This document shows positions 8,033 through 16,579 of a stretch of 32,490 nucleotides of DNA, one piece after another. Numbering within the stretch: the stretch's first letter is position 1; every line of letters begins with the position of its first letter. Made by a program: the position numbers and the translations under genes. The notes beneath the pieces were generated by a model. The model was given only the letters and a program-made list of their open reading frames with translations, was not told where the DNA came from and did no database searches. The DNA is from an uncultured Chitinophagaceae bacterium (GTDB lineage: Bacteria > Bacteroidota > Bacteroidia > Chitinophagales > Chitinophagaceae), in NCBI GenBank assembly GCA_946885665.1, contig CAMPGT010000011.1, forward strand, positions 1 through 32,490. Reading direction: 5' to 3'.

Positions 8033-9961
8033 TTACAGTAGTTTCTTTTTTATGACAATTTGTTCATCAAGAAGGGCATACATCTTCTTGTAAAATTCCT
8101 TCAGGTCGGGGTATTCCTCCGGCGTATAAAACGGCCGTTTGAATTCAACTACGATCCTTGTGTTGATCGTATTGCCCTGGGCGGCGCTCATACGCGTGAT
8201 GGTAAGACTCTTGTCTTCCATAGTAAGGCGTATATTTTTAGGAAGTTCCTCGAACGTGTAACCTTCGGGTATCAGGATGTTCGAGATGATCGTATGCAAC
8301 TGCCTGGTGCCAAAAAATACATCTGAGAACCTGTTGTCGGCCACAAACGGATTCTTACCCATTTCGTTGAACATGTTCGTGGTGAAATAAGCGTATTCAC
8401 CGGAAGCGTTTACGGGATAGCTGAAATCAAAATCCTGTACCAGCGGAAGTGAATCGCTTTCCGTGTTTTTTAGCACGAGGTTATCTAGTGAAATATCCGA
8501 ATTTGAAGCTTTGAGAAAATGATTGGAATACTTAACCTTATCCGACACTTCCGGAACACGCTTTACGCGCGCATAGTCGGCGCTCGTAATGGTGGCATGT
8601 CCCTTCATGATGCCGGCGGTGTCAATAACGCCACGGAAGATGACAACGTTCTTATCCGTTCTCGATTCATCCCAAAGGGTCTGAAAGCGAAATCCATATT
8701 CGGTTCCTGGGTCTATGATCATTCCTTCCGTAAACATCACATCTTCGGGAATGAGGCCTGCGGGTGCATATTTATCGGTGCCGTCGAGCACATAATTTTT
8801 GTCGCCGATGGTTACATAGGCCAGTATTTTATTGAATTGCGAGATATCCGGCCAAAGCGGCGATATCCGGCCATTTGAGCGTGTGCTCACCATAATAGGG
8901 TTCACGGTGATGCCCGCGTCCTTCAGCAGGTTAATGAGAATGAGATTGATCTCTCCGGATGTTCCCACTTTATCTTTCCATGCCGCCTTCACACCATTGA
9001 GCGCCCAGAAATTATCGACGCCGTCCCATGTCATATTTTTACGAACGTAGTTATGCACAGTCAACATTTTCTGGTAAGCGTCGGCTGCTTCCTTAAGCTG
9101 CATGTCGAGTTCCTCCGTATGCGGTATGTTTCTTTTCAGTTGCATACCGAAGTCTGCATCGTCCATCAGCGATTCCGACACCTGTTTCCAGGTTTTCATA
9201 AGCGGGTATCTTCTGCCTCCGTAATTATAGGCGACAATCCACGATTCAATGCGCTGCAGGTAATCACGATCGGATGAAATGTATTGCTCATCCCGTAGGG
9301 CCGGCACGTTTTCCATGCTGAATTTCTTGATGGTTCTCAGCGTTGTTGAACCATCCTCCGATTTGTAAGGGAGAAAACAAATGGGCCGGATATGCAGTTC
9401 AAAGCCTGCGGGGAAATCGATCTTATATTTCGTTTCTTTTACAGGAATGGATTTTTGCATGCTCCATTCGGGATAGCTGTATCCTTTCCAGGTGTATTTA
9501 TACTCGATTACGCTGCCCACTTTTACATCCGGAAACGAGAAAACCTGCTCGGAGTAACGGGAGTTGATCTTTTTTCCGTATACGAGCTTTTTGTCCAGCT
9601 TCGTTACGACGATATTGCCGGACGCGTCGAGGTTGTACGTACTTGCGGCAAGATTGGCAATTTGCTCTTTATTTAAGTGAGATACGTAGCGCAGTTTGAC
9701 GTTTGCTTCGTCGAGCCCCTTTTCGGTCAGGATCTTGATGCGTACAAAGTGTCGTAATTCGCTGTAGGCGCCGCCGTTATTGATATCGAAATAAAGATCG
9801 GCGCTCTCATAAAGCACGAGCGCTTCGGCGTCTTTATCGAAATCACAATTTTTTAATAAAAGTTCGGCTTTGTCTACCTTTCCAAATACAGGCGACGTAG
9901 TTTTAGACTGGGACAATGCACATAGGGGCATTACCAGTACCAGGAGCGGGATAAGGCGCAT
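8033..9961 (-). CDS. DUF3857/transglutaminase-like protein, degenerate active site, first of operon
   Basis: From the ATG at 9961 the protein has 642 residues and starts with a signal peptide (MRLIPLLVLVMPLCALSQ). An upstream in-frame start at 10033 would put 24 mostly polar residues before it, so it was rejected. Domain order matches the next gene: DUF3857, transglutaminase-like fold, C-terminal beta domain. The triad is again lost: GTSGEIN puts Ser335 at the Cys position and FNKIL puts Lys378 at the His position, while Asp393 (YVLDGTDKY) remains. It shares the GT.xEIN variant with its neighbour, so those two are closer to each other than to the active gene. It is divergent from the TraB-family gene. 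Confidence 0.87.
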   Translation of the reverse strand: MRLIPLLVLVMPLCALSQSKTTSPVFGKVDKAELLLKNCDFDKDAEALVLYESADLYFDINNGGAYSELRHFVRIKILTEKGLDEANVKLRYVSHLNKEQIANLAASTYNLDASGNIVVTKLDKKLVYGKKINSRYSEQVFSFPDVKVGSVIEYKYTWKGYSYPEWSMQKSIPVKETKYKIDFPAGFELHIRPICFLPYKSEDGSTTLRTIKKFSMENVPALRDEQYISSDRDYLQRIESWIVAYNYGGRRYPLMKTWKQVSESLMDDADFGMQLKRNIPHTEELDMQLKEAADAYQKMLTVHNYVRKNMTWDGVDNFWALNGVKAAWKDKVGTSGEINLILINLLKDAGITVNPIMVSTRSNGRISPLWPDISQFNKILAYVTIGDKNYVLDGTDKYAPAGLIPEDVMFTEGMIIDPGTEYGFRFQTLWDESRTDKNVVIFRGVIDTAGIMKGHATITSADYARVKRVPEVSDKVKYSNHFLKASNSDISLDNLVLKNTESDSLPLVQDFDFSYPVNASGEYAYFTTNMFNEMGKNPFVADNRFSDVFFGTRQLHTIISNILIPEGYTFEELPKNIRLTMEDKSLTITRMSAAQGNTINTRIVVEFKRPFYTPEEYPDLKEFYKKMYALLDEQIVIKKKLL

Positions 9962-9992
9962 GGTTATAGGGTTTTTACGGGTTAAATCGCAA

Positions 9993-10000
9993 CAAGTATA
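9993..10000 (-). promoter_or_regulatory. Candidate -7 element for the transglutaminase operon
   Basis: Read on the minus strand, the sequence is TATACTTG, one mismatch from TAnnTTTG, 31 bases upstream of the ATG at 9961. No TTG lies at the usual distance, so the call is weak. Confidence 0.25.
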
Positions 10001-10057
10001 ATAATAATTTTTTCTAAATTGAAGTAAATACAAGGTTTTTAAGTGAAATTAATTCCC

Positions 10058-11005
10058 ATGCCTGTACTTAAATCTGTTGTTTTGTTGGTTTCCATGTCGC
10101 TTACGTCTGTTTGTTACGCCCAGTCAAAAAAGGCCGCCAATAATGAAAATACTCTGCTGTGGGAGATCAGCGGACGAGGCCTTACGCAACCTTCCTATGT
10201 GTATGGTACCATGCATGTTGTGTGCGCCGATGACGCCAAAATGAGCATTGGCCTGAAGAACGCCATCGCCAAAGCAAAACAGGTGTTTCTGGAGATAGAC
10301 ATGGACAACATGGATGAGATGATGAGCGTCATGAAATTCGCGCGCATGAACAACGGATTAAAGATCTCCGACCTGGTCACTCCTGTTGAATACATGCGCC
10401 TCGAAGAATATTTTTCGAAGAACAAGTCGATACTGCCATTCGCCATGATGAACCGCTTCAAACCCTATTTTGTGACGGCCATCATCAGCGAGGGCATGAT
10501 GGATTGCAACGAAAAAAGCAGCGTCGAACAGATCATTATGACCGAAGCCAGGAACAATGAAAAGGATGTACTCGGACTGGAAACCGTAGAGTTCCAGGCT
10601 TCTATTTTCGACAGCATTCCTTATGAAAAGCAAGCAGCCGACCTGGTAAAATACATTGACAGCATCGACAAATTTCGCGAGAACACGCTTGAGATGGTTG
10701 AACTGTACCGCAAGCAGGAAATCAACAGCATGGATACGCTGATGGAAAAATCGGATCCGGGAATGATGGAGTACATGGACCTGTTGCTGTACGACAGGAA
10801 CAAACGGTGGGCCAGCCAAATGCCCGAGCAAATGTTTCTTATGCCTACCTTGTTCGCGGTGGGCGCCGGACATCTTGGTGGAGAAAGGGGAGTACTTAAT
10901 TTATTAAGGCAACAGGGCTTTACCGTAAAGCCGCTCGACAACACCAGGTTTGAAAAGAAGCCGCCCGCCGCCAATACATCCGAGGTTACCCAATCCGATA
11001 ATTAA
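10058..11005 (+). CDS. TraB/GumN-family exported protein
   Basis: From the ATG at 10058 the protein is 315 residues with a typical signal peptide (MPVLKSVVLLVSMSLTSVCYAQ). A GTG at 10043 adds five residues and remains possible. The TraB/GumN signatures are present: LLWEISGRG, then SYVYGTMH (GTMH at 50-53) near the start. Near the end is VGAGHLGGERGVLNLLRQQG (GAGHL at 269-273). The family, which includes the Tiki metalloproteases, uses the paired GxxH motifs with acidic residues for a predicted metal-dependent hydrolase. Activity of bacterial GumN-type members is unproven. It stands alone, convergent with apbE, with a 9-base gap. Confidence 0.85.
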   Translation: MPVLKSVVLLVSMSLTSVCYAQSKKAANNENTLLWEISGRGLTQPSYVYGTMHVVCADDAKMSIGLKNAIAKAKQVFLEIDMDNMDEMMSVMKFARMNNGLKISDLVTPVEYMRLEEYFSKNKSILPFAMMNRFKPYFVTAIISEGMMDCNEKSSVEQIIMTEARNNEKDVLGLETVEFQASIFDSIPYEKQAADLVKYIDSIDKFRENTLEMVELYRKQEINSMDTLMEKSDPGMMEYMDLLLYDRNKRWASQMPEQMFLMPTLFAVGAGHLGGERGVLNLLRQQGFTVKPLDNTRFEKKPPAANTSEVTQSDN

Positions 11006-11014
11006 GCCCGACAA

Positions 11015-12016
11015 TTATTTAACGAAAAGTTTTTTGAATGCAGTTGAGGCGGTATCCGTTATTCTGCCGTCATCCTTTTTGTAGATGAAGAACGCCCCCA
11101 GATCCTTTCTTTTTTCGACAAACCGCATGGCTCGCTTAAGTCCCATCAGCATTAACGCATTGTCGTAACCATCTGCAGTGGTGGCATCAACGGCATAAAC
11201 GGTTACGCTGATCAGTTCATTATCGACGGGCTTTCCGGTTGCCGGATGTATGATGTGTGAAACTTTTTTACCGCCGGCTTCGTGAAATTTCCTGTAATTG
11301 CCCGAGGTGGTCAATGCCCCGGAGGGAATGGAAATAATTTGCTGCATGGGCAGTTGTGCATTATCTGCATCGCCGGGCGATTCAATGCCGATGCGAAAAG
11401 GTTCTTTGTTTTGCTTCGTTCCTTTCACGCTCATTTCACCGCCAATTTCAATAATGTAATTGGTGATAAGCTGGCTGTCAAAAAATCGCGCCATCACGTC
11501 GACAGTGTAACCCTGGGCTATGCCGTTTACATCTATCGTTACGCACGGCTTTAATTTAATCAGCGAATCACCAACGAGGCGAACCAGTTTTGCCCCTACA
11601 CAATTACGCAGTGCATCTACCAGCGAATCGGAGGGAGGAAAATATTGTTGCTTTCCGGCACCGAACCCCCAGGCGTTAACGAGCGGCGCAACGGTGATGT
11701 CGGAAAGTCCGCCCGTAGCTTTCCACACTTCGGTCGCTTTATTAATTACATTTTTAAAATGATGGCCGATAACAATGCCGCGCGAACTTTTATTGAACGC
11801 AACGATTGATGAATACGGTTTGTATATCGACAGCGCACTGTCGATTATCGCGAAAATGCTGTCGATCTGCGATGGCTGTACTACCGCATCGGGTGCATAA
11901 TACGTGATGTGCCATGTGGTGCCCTGTGCCTGCCCGCTAAGATAGAATGGGCGCAGATGTTCGCCTGTATTCACACTCAACAGGAACAATAGCAGCAAGG
12001 TGGCCGTTGTTTTCAC
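11015..12016 (-). CDS. apbE: FAD:protein FMN transferase (ApbE family)
   Basis: A 333-residue exported protein. Motifs in order: GTTW at 32-35, PLVNAWGFG at 111-119, DVNGIAQGYTVD at 162-173, IEIGGEMSVKG at 189-199, SGNYRKF at 238-244, HIIHPATG at 254-261 and TADGYDNALMLMG at 280-292. ApbE enzymes transfer FMN from FAD to a threonine of target flavoproteins such as NqrC or RnfG outside the cytoplasm. No such target is in the window. The common final Thr of the TADxxxTA motif is Asn286 here. It begins 5 bases after the M20 gene and is the last gene of the five-gene cluster, so it is co-transcribed, but a metabolic link to the others is not evident. Confidence 0.92.
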   Translation of the reverse strand: MKTTATLLLLFLLSVNTGEHLRPFYLSGQAQGTTWHITYYAPDAVVQPSQIDSIFAIIDSALSIYKPYSSIVAFNKSSRGIVIGHHFKNVINKATEVWKATGGLSDITVAPLVNAWGFGAGKQQYFPPSDSLVDALRNCVGAKLVRLVGDSLIKLKPCVTIDVNGIAQGYTVDVMARFFDSQLITNYIIEIGGEMSVKGTKQNKEPFRIGIESPGDADNAQLPMQQIISIPSGALTTSGNYRKFHEAGGKKVSHIIHPATGKPVDNELISVTVYAVDATTADGYDNALMLMGLKRAMRFVEKRKDLGAFFIYKKDDGRITDTASTAFKKLFVK

Positions 12017-12021
12017 GATAT

Positions 12022-13206
12022 TTAATTGCCGAGACGTTTCAATGCGATGTACGCCATGAGGCCCATTCCTGTTTCAAGTGCCGATTCATCGAGATTGAAT
12101 GTTGGCGTGTGCAGTGAAGAAGTGATTTGTTGTGCTTCGTTTCTAACTCCGTTTAAATAAAAGCAACTATCGGTGGTTTGAGAGAAATAAGCAAAGTCTT
12201 CGGAGGCCATCCAGATATCCTGCTGCAACACGTTTTCTTTACCGAGATATTCCTCGGCATACTGCTGCACCTTTTCCGCCAGTGAAGGTTCATTGACGAG
12301 AAAGGGATATCCCTTGTTGATGATAAAGTCGCATGAACCCCCAAAACCGGCAGCGATGCTTTCGGCTACGGTTTTCATTTTTTTATGCGCCTCTTCTCTC
12401 CAGTCTTCTTTCAGTGTTCTGAAAGTACCCTCCATATAAACCGAATTAGGAATAACGTTGATGGCGCCGTTCGCAATCACTTTTCCGAACGACAACACCG
12501 TGGGCACCGACGGATCGGCCATACGGCTCACCACCTGCTGAAGCGCAACAAGTATTTGCGCCGCGATCATCACCGGGTCAATATTGAGATGCGGCTGCGC
12601 GCCATGCCCGCCTTTGCCGTGAACGGTAACAATGATCTCGTCCATGGAGGCCATGAACTTACCTTTTCGAATACCTATCCTCCCTGCGGGTATCATTGGC
12701 GACACATGCTGCGCAATTACCGCCGCCGGCTTCTGGCCGTTCAGCACGCCTTCTTTTATCATCATATTGGCGCCTCCGGGCAGTTTTTCTTCTCCCGGTT
12801 GGAAGACGAGCCGCACCTTGCCGCCAAAATCATCTTTCATCGATTGCAGGATGGCCGCCGTTCCCAATAACGACGATGTGTGCGCGTCGTGGCCGCACGC
12901 ATGCATTACGCCGGGGTTCTTTGAAACGTATTCAACATTGTTGGCCTCGGCAATGGGCAGTGCGTCCATGTCGGCGCGCAAAGCAACCAGTTCTGCTGAA
13001 GGTTTCGAACCTTCTATCAGTCCAACCACACCTGTTCCGGCCATGGCCGTCCAGGGAATTTCCAACTCATCGAGAGCCCGCTTCACAAAAGCCGAGGTGT
13101 TGTGTTCCTGGAACGATAATTCGGGATTGGCATGCAGGTGCCTGCGGTTGCTCACCACTTTAGGGTAAAGGTCCCGGGCGAGGCTGCTGATTTTCTGCTT
13201 AAGCAT
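12022..13206 (-). CDS. M20-family amidohydrolase (N-acyl amino acid or hippurate hydrolase type)
   Basis: A 394-residue cytosolic metallo-amidohydrolase. Metal-site motifs are RADMDALPI at 78-86, HACGHDAHT at 102-110 (Cys104, His106), PGEE at 137-140 (Glu139 as general base), and QH at 166-167. His201 is in HGKGGHGAQPH and ASEDFAYF lies near the end. Relatives such as hippurate hydrolase, IAA-amino acid hydrolases and N-acetyl-diaminopimelate deacetylase remove acyl groups from amino acids; the substrate is not decided by sequence. Its ATG overlaps the 3' end of the DHDPS-family gene by 8 bases, which implies translational coupling. It may deacylate a product of the same pathway. Confidence 0.9.
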   Translation of the reverse strand: MLKQKISSLARDLYPKVVSNRRHLHANPELSFQEHNTSAFVKRALDELEIPWTAMAGTGVVGLIEGSKPSAELVALRADMDALPIAEANNVEYVSKNPGVMHACGHDAHTSSLLGTAAILQSMKDDFGGKVRLVFQPGEEKLPGGANMMIKEGVLNGQKPAAVIAQHVSPMIPAGRIGIRKGKFMASMDEIIVTVHGKGGHGAQPHLNIDPVMIAAQILVALQQVVSRMADPSVPTVLSFGKVIANGAINVIPNSVYMEGTFRTLKEDWREEAHKKMKTVAESIAAGFGGSCDFIINKGYPFLVNEPSLAEKVQQYAEEYLGKENVLQQDIWMASEDFAYFSQTTDSCFYLNGVRNEAQQITSSLHTPTFNLDESALETGMGLMAYIALKRLGN

Positions 13207-14254
13207 GGTTCACTAAACTTTTCTTCAGGAATTGCTTCACAAAATCGTCGTCGGTAAGTTGCGGATAATGCTTGCATACGCGATCGATCTCTTCCATCTG
13301 GCCGGGCGACAGTTCTTCGTTCGGATCGAGGCACCACCTTCCCTCCAGTATTCCCTGCCTGCGTAACACTTCGTGGATACCGGGTATGCAGCCGTGAAAT
13401 TGATGTGACGGATCAAAAATAGCGGCGTTCATATCAGTAATGTTCGTGCCGATGGCAAGGAGTTCTTCTGTGGAATGACTTCCCTGTTTAATTTTTTTCA
13501 GCAGCTCAACCGCTTTGTTCGTCCACACCGCCCAGTGCCCGAGCAGTCCGCCGATAAACTTCTTCTGCACCACCTTACCATTCACCACTACTGTAAACGG
13601 CGTTAAAAGGTCGGCGACAATATTATCATCATTGCCGGTGTATAATGCGATCTCTTCATTGCGTGCCGATTCGCAAACGGCGCGTACCACATCGAGCGTT
13701 TGATACCTGTTGAAGGCGGCCACTTTGATGGCATGCACATTCGAAATATTGGCGAACGCTTTCCAGAAGTCGTAGCTGAGGAGCCGTCCACCCGCGGCGG
13801 GCTGCAGGTAAAAACCAAATAAGGGAATAATTTCGGCCACGGCTCTGGCTCTGTCGATGAGTTCTTTTTCGCTATAGTGATTGAGTCGGCCGTTGCTGAG
13901 CAATCCAAGATGATAACCGTATTTCACGGCGAGCTTTGCTTCGTTCACCGCCTGTTTTGTGTCGCCAACGATGCCGGCAACTTTGATAAAATTTTTACCG
14001 GTTGCTGCATGATCTATTTCCTCGGCAGCGAGGCGCAGCACCGTTTCAAGGAGATCGACTTCCGGATCCCTGATGGCGAATTGCGTTGTGTGTACGCCAA
14101 CCGCCACACCGCCTGCGCCGGCAGCCATATAATATCGTGTAAGCAGCCGCTGCCGTGCCTCATCCAGTACCCGGTTTTTGTCCAGTGCCAGCGGATGCGC
14201 GGGAATCACGGTTCCCGTGTGTAGCGTTTTCAGTATTTGTTCGTTTATAGCCAT
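13199..14254 (-). CDS. Atypical dihydrodipicolinate synthase/NanA-family aldolase
   Basis: A 351-residue TIM-barrel protein of the DHDPS/N-acetylneuraminate lyase superfamily. The Schiff-base Lys177 is in NVHAIKVAA, and Tyr149 in FYLQPAAGG matches the catalytic Tyr of the LYNVPSRTG motif. The substrate-binding GTTGE motif is missing; its place is taken by AVGVHTTQFA (51-60). The protein is also longer than typical DapA (about 290) with an extended C-terminus. It is therefore unlikely to make dihydrodipicolinate or cleave sialic acid; an aldolase or dehydratase for another 2-oxo acid is more likely. It lies 12 bases after the SDR and overlaps the M20 gene. Confidence 0.82.
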   Translation of the reverse strand: MAINEQILKTLHTGTVIPAHPLALDKNRVLDEARQRLLTRYYMAAGAGGVAVGVHTTQFAIRDPEVDLLETVLRLAAEEIDHAATGKNFIKVAGIVGDTKQAVNEAKLAVKYGYHLGLLSNGRLNHYSEKELIDRARAVAEIIPLFGFYLQPAAGGRLLSYDFWKAFANISNVHAIKVAAFNRYQTLDVVRAVCESARNEEIALYTGNDDNIVADLLTPFTVVVNGKVVQKKFIGGLLGHWAVWTNKAVELLKKIKQGSHSTEELLAIGTNITDMNAAIFDPSHQFHGCIPGIHEVLRRQGILEGRWCLDPNEELSPGQMEEIDRVCKHYPQLTDDDFVKQFLKKSLVNHA

Positions 14255-14266
14255 ATCGGTATGCGA

Positions 14267-15286
14267 TCAGTATTTACCTTTTCGTTCCTGGAAATGAGTG
14301 GGCTTATTGATGGTTTTGCCTCCTTCAATGAGCCAATCTGCAATCATTGACATCATAGTGTTCAGCGACACGTTGGGTTTACCCAGCAGCCTGAACGATT
14401 CGGATGCATCGTTTAGCAAAGCAGTGGGTTGTTCCACATTTTCAAATTGCGGCTGTTTGTTGAATAGCTTTCCAAACTGTTCTGCGGTCCACTTTACAGA
14501 AATGGTTTCCGGTCCGGTTACATTCAGCAACCTGGCCGGCACCGTGCAATGCCGCAGCGCGCGCAAGGCAATTTCGTTCGCATCGCCCTGCCAGATGGCG
14601 TTAAAATAGCCCATCGATAAATCTATCGGCTTCTCTTCCTTTACCGACTTTGCGATTTCAAGCAGAACGCCATATGTAACATCATTGGCATAGTTGAGGC
14701 GGTATATGCAAACCGGCGTGTTGTTCAGCGTAGAAAAATACTGGAACATTCTTTCCCTGCCCAGGCATGACTGTGCATATTCCCCCACGGGTTCCGGCGC
14801 AACTTCTTCGGTTGCACCACCGGATTTTATATCCATCAGCGGATATACATTACCGGTAGAGAAGGCAACGATGTTTGAAGACCTGTATTTTTCGGCCACG
14901 CGGCCCGGCAGGTAAGTGTTCATGGCCCATGTAAGCGATGCGTTGGCGGTTGATCCGAACTTCATGCCGGCCATGTACACCACGTTCTCGGCATTGGGAA
15001 GCGATTGAAGGTCGTTGTCGTTTAATAAATCGGCATTGATGGTGTGTATGCCCTGCGCCTGTAAACCCTGCTGCACGCCCTCTTCACGAAAACGCGAAAT
15101 CGCCACCACTTTTTTACTGGCGCCAGCAATGTTGATGGCCGACATGGCCAGTGTGCATAGCGCCGGACCCATTTTGCCGCCGGCGCCCAGCACGATAATG
15201 TCGCCTTTTAACGATGCAATGTCGTTGATGAGTTCCTGTGATGGCTGCAGCAGTTGTGCGTAGCGTTCGTCGACATTTTGAGGCAT
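14267..15286 (-). CDS. SDR-type NAD-dependent epimerase/dehydratase homologue with altered YxxxK
   Basis: A 339-residue extended-SDR protein. The Rossmann motif GAGGKMG is at 35-41. STGNVYP at 143-149 carries the active-site Ser/Thr region. The catalytic tetrad motif reads YAQSC (Tyr170 to Cys174), so the usual Lys is replaced by Cys. A C-terminal substrate domain follows with LLNVTGPETISV. With the Lys missing, standard SDR catalysis is doubtful, though an altered mechanism is possible. It sits 44 bases after the NagA-like gene and 12 before the DHDPS-family gene, so it probably acts on a sugar or aldonate in the same pathway. Confidence 0.83.
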   Translation of the reverse strand: MPQNVDERYAQLLQPSQELINDIASLKGDIIVLGAGGKMGPALCTLAMSAINIAGASKKVVAISRFREEGVQQGLQAQGIHTINADLLNDNDLQSLPNAENVVYMAGMKFGSTANASLTWAMNTYLPGRVAEKYRSSNIVAFSTGNVYPLMDIKSGGATEEVAPEPVGEYAQSCLGRERMFQYFSTLNNTPVCIYRLNYANDVTYGVLLEIAKSVKEEKPIDLSMGYFNAIWQGDANEIALRALRHCTVPARLLNVTGPETISVKWTAEQFGKLFNKQPQFENVEQPTALLNDASESFRLLGKPNVSLNTMMSMIADWLIEGGKTINKPTHFQERKGKY

Positions 15287-15330
15287 TATTTTCGAGTTTT
15301 ATGTTGTATAAATCGCAATCGGCAATATCA

Positions 15331-16515
15331 TCATTTTCTCTGAAAAACGATCTTTCCCATTATCATGGTCATGGCAATATTTATGCTGTCGTCAAACATG
15401 ATGATGTCTGCGTCCCTTCCCGCTACCAGCGCACCCTTGCGACCGTGCACGCCGAGTATTCTTGCGGGAGTGTGCGTCATCATCGTCACAGCATCCGTTA
15501 AAGGTACTTCAGCTTCTTTGATCATCGTTCGCACCAGCCGGTCGGCGGTGGCCACACTGCCGGCAAATGACGTGCGGTCGGGCAATTTTGCCACGCCATC
15601 TTCAATGATCACCTTTAAACCGTTGTTTTTACTGCCCAGCACACTTTCGCCTTCGGGCATGCCGGCGCCGCGCATCGCATCGGTGATCAACGCTATTTTA
15701 TCGGGTCCTTTTATCTTATATATAAGTTTCAACAGCGGCGCGGGAAGGTGCCTGCCGTCGGCGATAATTTCGACGTCCATGCCATCAATGAGAAAAGCGC
15801 TTTCCACGGCGCCGGCGTACCGGTAGGCGTTTCGGCGTGTTACGCCCGACATGCCCGAATAAAGATGCGTGGCAAGCGTGTATCCGGCTTCATAGCCCCG
15901 CAGCACTTCTTCATAAATGGCATCGGTATGTGCGAGGGAGGGAAGTATATTTTTCCGGAGAAGATATTTTGCAAATGCAAGGGCGCCATCGATCTCCGGC
16001 GCTGCGCTCCATCGCCTGATACAATCGAATCGCGAAATGATGGCTTCATATTCCTGCGGATCGGGTGGCTTGATATAACGCGCATCCTGCGCACCGCGCT
16101 GGTTCATCGCGAAATAAGGACCCTCGATGTGCATGCCCAGGAAGCGGGCGCCGTTAGTGTTTATCTGGTCTGCCTTCCCGTATGCCTCAAGTGTTCTGAA
16201 TAATTCATCTTTTTCACAGGAAAGGGTAGTGGGGAGGAGGGAGGTAGTGCCATACCTGGCGTGTGTTTCTGCTATCGCTACAAACGCATCAGCGCCGCCA
16301 TCCATGAAATCGTGGCCGCCACCGCCATGCACATGAAGATCAATAAAGCCCGGTGCAACATATTTTCCGGCTGCATCGATGCGCGTGGCGCCCCCCACCT
16401 CCACATCGCTTTCGTGAACGGAAGAGATCTTGTCGCCGGCGATGACGATGCTGCCCCGGGGAATGATGCGCCACGGAGTGATGATGTTTGCGTTGTAAAT
16501 GTTAATGCTGTGCAT
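15331..16515 (-). CDS. nagA: N-acetylglucosamine-6-phosphate deacetylase (NagA family)
   Basis: A 394-residue amidohydrolase-superfamily TIM barrel. Metal and catalytic residues match NagA: His61 and His63 in FIDLHVHGGG, Glu131 in HIEGPYF, His196 in AHTDA, His217 in THLYSGM, and the catalytic Asp279 in LITDAMRGAG. NagA removes acetate from GlcNAc-6-P in the cytosol, the entry step of amino-sugar catabolism. The usual THLFNAM motif is THLYSGM here. No NagB, kinase or transporter is nearby; instead an SDR, an aldolase-family protein and an M20 amidohydrolase follow. The substrate may therefore be a related N-acyl amino sugar. It is the first gene of the cluster, 64 bases after the tolC-like stop. 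Confidence 0.87.
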   Translation of the reverse strand: MHSINIYNANIITPWRIIPRGSIVIAGDKISSVHESDVEVGGATRIDAAGKYVAPGFIDLHVHGGGGHDFMDGGADAFVAIAETHARYGTTSLLPTTLSCEKDELFRTLEAYGKADQINTNGARFLGMHIEGPYFAMNQRGAQDARYIKPPDPQEYEAIISRFDCIRRWSAAPEIDGALAFAKYLLRKNILPSLAHTDAIYEEVLRGYEAGYTLATHLYSGMSGVTRRNAYRYAGAVESAFLIDGMDVEIIADGRHLPAPLLKLIYKIKGPDKIALITDAMRGAGMPEGESVLGSKNNGLKVIIEDGVAKLPDRTSFAGSVATADRLVRTMIKEAEVPLTDAVTMMTHTPARILGVHGRKGALVAGRDADIIMFDDSINIAMTMIMGKIVFQRK

Positions 16516-16579
16516 AAATTGCCCCCGCTGAATTTAGGGCATGAGCGGCGAAGAGAAAAAAATATTATACGGGCCGTCG

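Noticed and set aside
11015..12016. Treating Asn286 in ApbE as inactivation
   Set aside because: All other ApbE motifs are intact and a TADGYDNA form seems to be a normal variant in this group, as far as I can judge.
13199..14254. Reading the DHDPS-family gene as dapA or nanA
   Set aside because: GTTGE/GSTGE motif is missing and no lysine or sialic acid genes are adjacent.
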